Shown: positions 41,301 to 46,631 of the stretch, piece by piece | Position numbering within the stretch: position 1 is the first letter of the stretch | Layout of the letters: every line of letters begins with the position of its first letter | Notes under the pieces: model-generated | Databases searched by the model: none | What the model saw: the letters and a program-made list of their open reading frames with translations, nothing else | What the model was told of the DNA's origin: nothing | Program-made: the position numbers and the translations under genes | Assembly: GCA_947471745.1 (NCBI GenBank) | Contig: CANJKZ010000008.1 | Coordinates: forward strand, 4,467,501-4,531,500 | Reading direction: 5' to 3' | DNA length: 64,000 nucleotides | Source: Closterium sp. Naga37s-1 | Taxonomy: Eukaryota; Streptophyta; Zygnematophyceae; Desmidiales; Closteriaceae

Positions 41301-42893
41301 CTCCAACCCTAATCCAACCTTATACCTAACGTTTCCAGCCACAAAGTGGAATTTTAACCGTGGGAATGTGTTAGTTTAAGTGGGTAGGGGGCGGAATGCC
41401 ATCCTTAGGCTATATCGACGATTGAGCTCATTCTTGAGCTATATCGACGATTGAGCTCATTCATGAGCAAAATCGTCGCCCTCCCCTTTTAGATCCAACC
41501 AGCGCATCAAACTTTGACGCGCAGAAAAATGCACGAACACCCAGGTGTTTGCGACGAACACATTGTGTTCGCGAACACCTTGGTGTTTTTCTGCACACGA
41601 ACACTCGAACAGTCGATGGGCAAAAAAACCATTCAACCACGTTCGAGTCGAACACTTTCGAGTCGAACCGAACAGGGGTTCGATTTTTTGCTCATGTCTA
41701 ACGGTAGGTACAGGAAAAAAGAGACGAGATAATTCAAGGAGCACCACAGCACAGAACACCACACTTTACCACACCACACCACACCGCACCACAGCACAGC
41801 ACTCACTGTTTGCGCCCTCGTTGCGCACGCCTTGCACGCCCTGCAGCTAGCGCCAGTCCACGTGCAGGTCAACACTCCAGCAGTCACAGCTGCTGCTATA
41901 CCCCATGCTCCGACCAGCCGTCATGTGCTAGCACACTGCACCGCACAGCACCGCACCGCACCGCATTGCACCGCACCGCACCGCACCGCACTGCACCGCA
42001 CCGCACCGCTATGTTGTTGCACTATACGCTTAGCCTGTTTTTCGTATCACGTTTATGCGTTCACGTATAAACGGAAAAACGTGATACGGGGACAAATACG
42101 CAATACGCCTGGACGGGCAGCCCGTCGAAAAAAATAATTCTGCTGCGACCGTTCTCGCGATCTGTGATTCTCCGTAACCTAATTTTGACATTTGAAAGTC
42201 GAATGCCTTCCCCCGCACCCACCCCCCCCTTCCACCGCACATAACCTCACACCACCTCCCAAACCCAACCCTTCCCTTCCAACCACACTATGGCTTTCAC
42301 GTCGGCAGCTTCGAAAACCTATGTCGACCGCTAATGTCGCAGCTGGACGCAAGTAGGCAGAGGGGCGCAGATCTGGCATTCCGCCGCCAGATCTGGCATT
42401 CCGCCGCCAGCTGTACTTGCAATGCATGTTTGTAATGGGGAAAAACAACATGAAAAGTGGGGAAAAAACCACCATGGCAAAATCACAATGAACATAGGCA
42501 ACACGACTCACCCCCTGACACTATTTTTCCCCTGCCCGAAACTTTTTTCCCTCTGCCCGGGCGAACGTATTTGGAGCGTATCGTGGGGCGGAAATCCCCC
42601 GTCTCACGTTCGTACGTGAGCGTATAGTTCGAACGCGACTGGTACGCCAGTCGCGTATAGTGCAACATAGCCGCACTGCACACCACACCGCATCACAGCA
42701 CAGCAACAGCACTCACTGCACGCGCCCTCGTTGCGCACGCCTTGCACGCCCACAAGCTCGCGCCAGTCCACGTGCAGGTCGACACTCCAGCAGTCACACC
42801 CGCCGTCATACCCCATGCTCGCATATCTCGACACTCGGTTGAGATGCCTCGGCTGTAGCAGCGCAAAGCTGGGCACCGCGCTACAGGCGTAGG
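31776..42893 (-). CDS. Multi-exon secreted pseudoprotease: papain-like C1A, two EGF-like, three LysM modules
   Basis: Twelve exons on the minus strand join with matching phases and GT-AG borders: 42,893-42,717; 40,564-40,458; 40,204-40,049; 39,868-39,722; 38,750-38,610; 38,239-38,158; 37,749-37,612; 36,991-36,851; 35,155-34,962; 32,930-32,742; 32,303-31,776. (These are eleven certain exons; at least one earlier exon with signal and propeptide must lie upstream and is not recognised.) Exons 1-6 give a whole C1A domain from VDWRE to [11 protein letters not shown]. The active-site Cys in CGSCW is Ser (CKASWAI) and the oxyanion Gln is Glu (VRNEG), while VDHAV and VRNSWG keep the catalytic His and Asn. 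EGF and LysM exons follow. Inferred role: an extracellular glycan-binding protein whose protease fold is a scaffold or acts through Ser. Confidence 0.75.
32460..32700 (-). pseudogene. Broken copy of LysM exon 10 and its donor repeats
   Basis: About 32,575-32,680 repeats [13 protein letters not shown] then stop (TGA for TGG), MNPGL and GVQ|GTGACA. 32,460-32,560 has three copies of the GGCGTGCAGGTGATATTGG junction, matching the array at 4920-5215. Confidence 0.6.
32742..32930 (-). CDS. Exon 10: LysM module 2
   Basis: 189 bp, phase 0. [20 protein letters not shown] then [17 protein letters not shown] is a clear LysM, closely related to the 1652-1975 exon. It ends GVQ|GTGACA. A broken copy (about 32,575-32,680) has TGA for the Trp before MNPG. 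Confidence 0.8.
33000..33075 (-). pseudogene. Partial duplicate of the start of LysM exon 10
   Basis: It repeats [16 protein letters not shown] then diverges (READ as REAERAEQS). It lacks the LysM core, so it probably is not used. Confidence 0.5.
33198..34548. repeat. 15-bp minisatellite, about 90 copies
   Basis: The unit AGAGAAGTCAAGACC (with AAGACAAGAG variants) runs for about 1.35 kb in the intron between exons 9 and 10. Being a multiple of three and free of stops it produces long Arg-Pro-Glu-Lys-Ser, Ser-Gln-Asp-Gln-Arg and Leu-Thr-Ser-Leu-Val open frames in several registers. I treat none as genes. Confidence 0.9.
34590..35007 (-). repeat. 119-bp tandem repeat of exon 9 end plus donor
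   Basis: About 3.5 copies (period 119, boundaries near 34,651, 34,770, 34,889 and 35,008). Each carries the codons for [12 protein letters not shown] and the GTGGGT donor, then intron sequence. The most 5' copy is the exon itself. Copies are nearly identical, so the expansion is recent. Confidence 0.85.
34962..35155 (-). CDS. Exon 9: LysM-like module 1
   Basis: 194 bp, acceptor CATCCCAG|CC (chosen because it keeps phase 1) and donor [29 protein letters not shown]...[10 protein letters not shown] fits a Cys-rich LysM with the LNPG motif. The last 35 codons and donor are tandemly repeated downstream. Confidence 0.65.
35205..35343. repeat. GGGA microsatellite
   Basis: About 33 units of GGGA in the intron between exons 8 and 9. 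Confidence 0.95.
35678..35737. other. Two palindrome-like motifs flanking a 23-A run
   Basis: TTTTGAG-GCGC-CTGAACG (35,678-35,695) and AAATAG-GCGC-CTCAGAA (35,721-35,737) lie either side of poly-A (35,695-35,717). Diverged copies of GTCCATGTGAGCCAGGAGG-type sequence flank the whole, so it marks a duplication joint. Confidence 0.6.
35738..36060. repeat. Intron stretch with GTGCATGTGAGGCAT repeats
   Basis: 35,900-36,010 is a ~15-bp array of GTGCATGTGAGGCAT and GTGCATGTGTGGCAT units. The rest is G-rich intron without signs of coding. Confidence 0.7.
36061..36543. repeat. 16-bp minisatellite, about 30 copies
   Basis: The unit GTGAACGCACGCCCAA is almost perfectly conserved. The frames [11 protein letters not shown] on the minus strand are repeat translation. 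Confidence 0.92.
36627..36824. repeat. Second 16-bp minisatellite, about 12 copies
   Basis: The unit CATCTGCACGCATGCC also has a 16-bp period but an unrelated sequence. It lies between the true end of exon 8 (36,851) and a copy of that end (36,568-36,602). Confidence 0.9.
36851..36991 (-). CDS. Exon 8: second EGF-like module
   Basis: 141 bp, phase 1 to phase 1. [20 protein letters not shown] then [11 protein letters not shown] and DTC give the EGF cysteine spacing. Partial copies of its start lie at about 37,120-37,140 and 37,345-37,375, and a copy of its end at 36,568-36,602. Confidence 0.7.
37120..37380 (-). repeat. Partial duplicates of exon 8 start with poly-G and paired palindromes
   Basis: Two copies of the acceptor plus GTGGACGCATGTGG (about 37,120-37,140 and 37,345-37,375). 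A 26-G run lies at 37,202-37,227. Two palindromes, TTTTGAG-GCGA-TTCAAAA (37,266-37,283) and TTTTGAG-GCGC-CTAAAGA (37,288-37,305), are flanked on both sides by a GGAGGGCACGGATTAAGCAT segment. Confidence 0.65.
37508..37573. repeat. GCATGT microsatellite
   Basis: About ten units of GTGCAT and GTGTGCAT in the intron between exons 7 and 8. Confidence 0.9.
37612..37749 (-). CDS. Exon 7: first EGF-like module
   Basis: The acceptor is CCCCAG|TG and the donor is CCTA|GTGAGT, phase 1 to phase 1, as usual for EGF modules. It has six cysteines in [13 protein letters not shown], then GGYSCQCP and TTTC order. Confidence 0.7.
37885..38030. repeat. 40-bp tandem repeat carrying the palindrome
   Basis: About 3.6 copies. 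Each of the first three includes TTTGAG-RCGT-CTCAAAA (37,908, 37,948 and 37,988). It lies in the intron between exons 6 and 7. Confidence 0.9.
38055..38175 (-). repeat. 31-bp tandem repeat of exon 6 end plus donor
   Basis: Four copies with period 31 (TCACCCTGAAT at 38,061, 38,092, 38,123 and 38,154). On the minus strand each reads ATTCAGGGTGAGTT, i.e. the exon 6 donor. Three keep GTGAGT and one has GTGACT. Confidence 0.85.
38158..38239 (-). CDS. Exon 6: C-terminus of papain-like domain
   Basis: 82 bp, acceptor CATCAG|GG and donor [30 protein letters not shown] matches the GYIRMxxxxxxxCGIxxxxSYP end of C1A enzymes. Its 3' junction is repeated three more times in the following intron. Confidence 0.75.
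38240..38609 (-). pseudogene. Intron with a damaged copy of exon 5
   Basis: About 38,475-38,575 encodes LVVG, then a frame change, then [21 protein letters not shown] with Thr in place of the catalytic Asn. CCATGCCACATGCCAGCC repeats lie at 38,345-38,460. The copy could be an alternative exon only with altered splicing. Confidence 0.5.
38610..38750 (-). CDS. Exon 5: catalytic His and Asn segment
   Basis: 141 bp, acceptor CCTCAG|GG and donor CAG|GTGCAG. It reads [10 protein letters not shown], then [12 protein letters not shown] (catalytic His) and [16 protein letters not shown] (catalytic Asn). It is the only undamaged one of several tandem copies of this exon. A neighbouring copy at about 38,480-38,555 has Thr for the Asn ([12 protein letters not shown]) and a frame change. 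Confidence 0.8.
38816..38886 (-). pseudogene. Truncated copy of exon 5
   Basis: CCCTCAG|GG then [21 protein letters not shown], after which the frame departs. It retains the acceptor and His but has no Asn segment. Confidence 0.6.
38975..39490 (-). pseudogene. Copies of exon 5 expanded by a GAAGCN hexamer repeat
   Basis: Two arrays (39,014-39,247 and 39,297-39,451) of TTCTGC/TTCCGC hexamers occur inside duplicates of the exon, between the codons for YDDPKS and AGIV. They encode Ala-Glu runs of about 39 and 26 pairs in the exon frame and Lys-Arg-Gln or Ser-Arg in the others. The copy at 38,975 has VDGAVLL, with Gly for the catalytic His. Confidence 0.7.
39578..39595. other. Palindrome-like TTTTGAG-GGTC-TTAAAAA
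   Basis: It lies in the intron between exons 4 and 5, at the right edge of the block of exon 5 duplicates. An AT-rich stretch follows to 39,720. Confidence 0.5.
39722..39868 (-). CDS. Exon 4: central papain-like segment
   Basis: 147 bp, phase 0, acceptor TTTCAG and donor [30 protein letters not shown] matches the family VAxQPVSVAIxAxxxxF segment that precedes the GVY turn of the next exon. Confidence 0.75.
40049..40204 (-). CDS. Exon 3: VVDC...CKGG segment
   Basis: 156 bp, phase 0, donor [31 protein letters not shown] matches the papain LVDCxxxxxGCxGGxxxxAxxY block with its disulphide cysteines. [13 protein letters not shown] follows, matching YPYxGxxxxC. Confidence 0.8.
40458..40564 (-). 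CDS. Exon 2: active-site helix with Cys-to-Ser change
   Basis: The acceptor is TAACAG|AG and the donor is CAG|GTGCGT. After joining, the reading is [17 protein letters not shown], against the family pattern QGxCGSCWAFSAVxAxE. The residue before Trp is Ser, coded TCA, in this exon and in both of its downstream duplicates. The end SVQQ corresponds to SEQQ/SEQE before LVDC. Confidence 0.75.
40638..40860 (-). pseudogene. Two partial copies of exon 2, each bounded by a palindrome
   Basis: 40,658-40,726 and 40,784-40,855 repeat the first half of exon 2 ([13 protein letters not shown] or K.MI), keeping the GTTACA acceptor region. Their left edges abut TTTTCG-ACGT-CTCAAAA (40,638-40,655) and TTTTGAG-ACGT-CTCAATA (40,765-40,782). 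Neither copy has the exon's donor. Confidence 0.65.
40923..41700. mobile_element. hAT-type MITE (778 bp) in the first intron
   Basis: Inverted ends TAGACATGAGCAA and TTGCTCATGTCTA are flanked by a perfect 8-bp target duplication ACGGTAGG (40,915-40,922 and 41,701-41,708). Eight-base duplications are the mark of the hAT superfamily. The interior is rich in GAACAC and CGAAC/GTTCG motifs in both orientations and has no transposase. Confidence 0.88.
41807..41917 (-). pseudogene. Duplicate of exon 1 with an in-frame stop
   Basis: It repeats [13 protein letters not shown], then TAG (41,847-41,849) where exon 1 has the Glu codon, then [10 protein letters not shown] and a GTGAGT donor (41,806). The N-terminal part is missing. 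It cannot code, so it is a relic of the duplication split by the 42,010-42,670 insert. Confidence 0.65.
42010..42670. mobile_element. Probable inverted-repeat element between the two exon 1 copies
   Basis: The left end CTATGTTGTTGCACTATACG and right end CGTATAGTGCAACATAG are inverted repeats with a 2-3 base gap. CCGCACCGC-type repeats flank it, which hides any target duplication. Long internal inverted segments (TATCACGTTTATGCG, GTATAAACGGAAAAACGTGA) could fold. Class unknown. Confidence 0.5.
42717..42893 (-). CDS. Exon 1 seen: mature N-terminus of papain-like domain
   Basis: The acceptor is TTCCAG|CC and the donor is TGCA|GTGAGT. It is 177 bp, in phase 1 at its start and phase 1 at its end. 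It contains [20 protein letters not shown], matching the papain V-DWR...V..VxNQG start with Glu in place of the oxyanion Gln. The 30 or so residues before it include CDCW and do not match a cathepsin propeptide I recognise. Confidence 0.7.
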
Positions 42894-42904
42894 CTGGAAG
42901 AGGG

Positions 42905-43170
42905 GTGGGACGAGGGGAGGGGCGGGACGAGGGGAGAGCGTGAGACGAGGGAAGAGCGTGGGACGAGGGGAGAGCGTGGGACGAGGGGAGAGCGTGGGAC
43001 GAGGGGACAGCGTGGGACGAGGGGAGAGCGTGGGACGAGGGGAGAGCGTGGGACGAGGGGAGAGCGTGGGACGAGGGGAGAGCGTGGGACGAGGGGAGAG
43101 CGTGGGACGAGGGGAGAGCGTGGGACGAGGGGAGAGCGTGGGACGAGGGGAGAGCGTGGGACGAGGGGAG
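42905..43170. repeat. 18-bp minisatellite upstream of exon 1
   Basis: About 14 copies of GAGCGTGGGACGAGGGGA. The Pro-Arg-Ser-Pro-Leu-Val frame on the minus strand is repeat translation. Confidence 0.9.
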
Positions 43171-45548
43171 AGAAAGGGATGGGCTGCATGTGGGTTGAGT
43201 GCGTGCATATATGCCCTACGCGCCATAAGAGGGGGGATCGGAAGGACGGGGACGGAAGGCGGAGAGCGTAAGGAGAGAGCGGAGCGGGGAGAGGAGGAGG
43301 CATGGAAAGGGGACGACGGAGGGAGAGCGGGGGGGAGATACAAGCACCGGGGAAGGGGGGGAGTGGGGGAAGGGGGAACGCGTGGCAGGAAATAGGGCGT
43401 GGTCGGGGGAAGGGGAAAGCAGGGCTGGCGGAGTATATGGGGGGGGAGATGGGGAAACGGGGGGGACAGGGGGCGTGGGCGGGAGACGGGAGCGGGGGAA
43501 AGAATTAGCGGAGAGTCGAGGGTGCGCGGGAGAGTGGAGCGGCGGAATGGGAACAGTGAAAAATGCAAGAGTGCGAATCTTGGGGCGCATCGAACGGCGA
43601 TGCCTGACACGTGTCAAAAGACGATGGTCGAGGCGACTCAAATGGCGGGATGGGGCGCACTAATGACATCATGAGTGCGGGAGGCATTACTGTATGTACT
43701 TCCTGATTACAGGCTAAGAATTACTATGAAGGGTAACGGGCCTGTTTGTGTGGCAGATGATTATCCCCGTTAATACCACCATGCAGTAGTAGAAGACGGG
43801 GGAACGGTCCCTTCGCTACTGGAATCGCAAAATAAAGACTTCTCAAAAGCAACGCAATAATGGATGACTACTGGCAACAGGAGTATTGACTACAGCCATA
43901 GGAGACTCTACTAAACGGAACGAGGCTCTAACCTGACGACGTTCTGATGCAACTCGCGATGATGACGAGAAGCGACAACACGATCGCATGACGACGACAC
44001 GACGATGCGACGTCGCAGGGCGACGACCGCGACAACGGCGGCTGGTGACTGTCGCTGGATCTATCATTGATATCGGTACGAGGCGGCATCGCGACGAGCG
44101 GCGACTGGGAAGGCCACTACTACTAGCAGTGAAACAACAAAGTAAGATTCTATTCTTTTCTAGTCCGTAAAAAAGTCGTCGTGGTTCTGCTATCAACCCC
44201 TAGTCGTTATTTAACAGTTAAGAGATAACTGACAGTAGTAATTGCAACTACACGCGAGTCTTGATCTGCATTGCACGACTATTACTACTGTACAAATTCG
44301 TGTATGTTGTAGCGACGGCGACGGCGACGGCGACTAGAACGAACTATGTATGTACAGACCTATGACGGCTAGTACCGTCTTGTCGATTGCTCGATTCGGA
44401 CTCCCGTGTTGAAGATGCCGTCGAATGTGTTGTTGGGTTGGTCTCAGGGCGCGATCTTGGCTCGTGTCAAACTTTCAGTCAAACTTCGTGTCTTCCGGGA
44501 CCAGTGGCAAATTTTAGCGGGAAGACCCGAAGTGGGTCTCGGATGACCCAAAGTGGGGCAGCTTCGTGGCATCCCAGGAAAACAAGTGGTTTGACAGGAG
44601 CCAGGAACACACCTTCAGTCGAACTATCCTGAAGCTCAAACCACAACGGAGGTGGATTCGGGTAGCTTCAAGAAGACCAGTCCTGAAAGAGGTTAAAACA
44701 GGGTGATAGTGACTGCTGGGGGGCTGGAAACTCGCCTGGAAAGGCTCAACAGAGGTGCTAGAATTTGGCTGGATGAGGGAAAAAACTTCAGTATGGTCAA
44801 GATTATACAAGCCCACTACAGCATAATTCTTTATGCATCACAAAACAAAGGCAGATAGGTAGCTCAAAACTAGGCTACTAGACAAAGCAACTCCCTTGGG
44901 AACTTGGGCACAATTCTGCTTCCATGGACCTTGAGAGACTTTGAGAGCCACATGAGGTGCATGAATAAGAAGGCGCTGGAATTCTCTGATGTAGCTGATT
45001 CTGGATTGTAGAAACCTGTAGAAAGCGTTAACACTTCGGCTGAAAGTGATTCCGAATTGTAAAGGGACTTCGGCTGAAATCTGATTGGTTGCAGAAGTTT
45101 CTAAATATTTCGCGAAGCCTTGACTCCGTCGCTGACATTCCCCCCAGCTGCTCATTGTGTGCAAAGGGCTGGGGCGGCAGAAACTCGCTTCTCCAATAGG
45201 ATTCGGGTAGCTTCAAGAAGACCAGTCCTCAAAGAGGTTAAACCCAAAGTTCGACTTTTAGGGTGGGAAGGAATGTCGGTGTGGTCATAATTGGCTCACG
45301 ACGAATGCGTGTCAGCAACGGGTGCACATAGCAAAGTTGGGAATGATGTCGTTACGAGCCCGACAGCAGTATGGGACACACACTTATACACGGTACGACC
45401 ATCCATAGAAGGCGGATTCTTGCTGGAATTGAGCAGAGGAAGGGAAGGGAAGGGAACGGAACAGAACGAGTTACAGCACGAGACGAAGGGAAGGGAAGGG
45501 AAGGGAACTGTTTTTGCTGTTGCGGTTCGATACAGTGTCGACTCGGGT
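43171..45548. other. No convincing gene; purine-rich then AT-richer DNA
   Basis: 43,171-43,550 is G/A-rich and should hold the missing 5' exons or promoter of the pseudoprotease gene, but I cannot define them. 43,628-43,643 has a weak palindrome copy. A 42-bp direct repeat (44,654-44,695 and 45,199-45,240, one mismatch) and GGAAGGGAAGGGAA tracts (45,435-45,510) are the only clear structures further on. Confidence 0.4.
44654..45240. repeat. 42-bp direct repeat pair enclosing 503 bp
   Basis: GGATTCGGGTAGCTTCAAGA and the next 22 bases occur at 44,654-44,695 and 45,199-45,240 with one mismatch. There is no primer-binding site or TG...CA border, so not evidently LTRs. Confidence 0.6.
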
Positions 45549-45686
45549 TGTCAGAATCCCAACCACTATACCATTGGGATAAAAGGGCTTGTTAAGTAGC
45601 GGGTTAGTGCGCCCATAACCCCCCAGGACAACGAGCCTGTAACCCTTCCCTAGGATCAATTGGGGATCACCAGTGGACCTCTGACA
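45549..45686 (-). repeat. 3' LTR of the miniature element
   Basis: 138 bp with TG...CA ends. The A-box-like segment reads TGGTATAGTGG here. Confidence 0.8.
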
Positions 45687-45755
45687 CCCCCCCGCACTGG
45701 GATGCCTGAGATGCACACACTGGGATTCGAACCCAAGACCTTCGCTCTGATACCA

Positions 45756-45893
45756 TGTCAGAATCCCAACCACTAGACCATTGGGATAAAAGGGCTTGTT
45801 AAGTAGCGGGTCAGTGCGCCCATAACCTCCCAAGACAACGAGCATGTAACCCTTCCTTATGATCAATTGGGGATCACCAGTGGACCTCTGACA
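45756..45893 (-). repeat. 5' LTR of the miniature element
   Basis: 138 bp with TG...CA ends. The A-box-like segment reads TGGTCTAGTGG and lies 36 bases before the B-box. Confidence 0.8.
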
Positions 45894-45964
45894 TGGGTAA
45901 CTGCTCAGTATCGAGTCAGTTATGTGTCCTTGCTGTCGTACTGTATTTTTCATCGAGTCAAGGG

Positions 45965-46269
45965 TCAGCGACCTTTGACCTTCGCGTAACCTCCAGCGGT
46001 TGCTTTTGTTGACTCGTATTGCTTCACTATAGTGTGCTTCGTTTCGTGTCGATACTTTGATACTTCAGAAGCGTTGAAGTTACTTGTTTTCGCTTCTGGA
46101 GTATCGCTGCTGATGACGTGTCCTTGTCCAGTCAGCAGCATGTAGTACTCAAACTTCTGGTTTCCGAGTTTCTTGGTCAAGTAATCGGCTGCCATCTCAG
46201 ATGTGGGACAGTAGGGTGGTTCGAGTCTTCCCTTCTCGATTTCGTCCTTTACGAAGAAGTACCGGAGGG
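45965..46269 (-). pseudogene. Family B RNase H, C-terminal end
   Basis: HIALRYFFVKDEIEKGRLE then MAADYLTKKLGNQKFEYYM, the usual copia RNase H tail (TKHIxxxxHFxR...DxxTKPL). It continues the frame broken at 53,468 on the other side of E4. The stop is at 45,965. Confidence 0.75.
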
Positions 46270-46274
46270 CGATG

Positions 46275-46402
46275 TGTTAGAATCAGGAACGGAATGGATG
46301 AAATAGAAAGCAGGTGGGTACAAGTAGGAAACCTAAAAGTGTTGTACCCTATAAGAACTACTCCACTACAGCCTAAACAGACTATAGAATATAAGTTTGA
46401 CA
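46275..46402 (-). repeat. 3' LTR of E4
   Basis: TGTTAGAATCAGG...AAGTTTGACA on the plus strand, followed by the CACCCCCATAG complement of the polypurine tract. Confidence 0.88.
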
Positions 46403-46631
46403 CACCCCCATAGGCAAAGTGGGGGAGAACAAGAGGTCACAAGACCAGTCAAGAAAGGCAAAGCAAGCTCAGGGTGGATCACAAAGTCAGCACGCAGTCT
46501 GAGCACAAGCAAATGGCCACAAGGCCAGTTCACATGCAGAGTTATATAAAGGAAAACAAACAATACAGTGAACACAACCTAGCAAGTGTAAGCATGCAGG
46601 TATATGTATATAGAGTACAGTACAAGCAGAG

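Larger units (their letters stand above)
45549..45893 (-). mobile_element. Miniature LTR retrotransposon (TRIM/SMART type), 345 bp
   Basis: Two 138-bp direct repeats (45,549-45,686 and 45,756-45,893; seven differences) begin TGTCAGA and end TCTGACA. Between them are only 69 bp. On the minus strand the 5' copy is followed at once by a perfect TGGTATCAGAGC primer-binding site (45,744-45,755), and the 3' copy is preceded at once by a GCGGGGGGG polypurine tract (45,687-45,695). Flanks CGGGT and TGGGT are a probable 5-bp target duplication with one mismatch. The internal part also has a tRNA-like B-box GGTTCGAATCC (45,723-45,733), and the LTR end an A-box-like TGGTCTAGTGG (45,770-45,780). It codes for nothing and would need enzymes in trans. 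Confidence 0.85.

Noticed and set aside
44387-45216. LTR pair formed by the 42-bp direct repeats
   Set aside because: The copies lack TG...CA ends, a primer site or a polypurine tract.
45720-45790. A genuine tRNA gene
   Set aside because: It has A-box and B-box-like segments and a T-arm, but the 5' part lies in a duplicated LTR, the primer-binding site fills the anticodon region and no acceptor stem closes, so I read it as part of a miniature LTR element.
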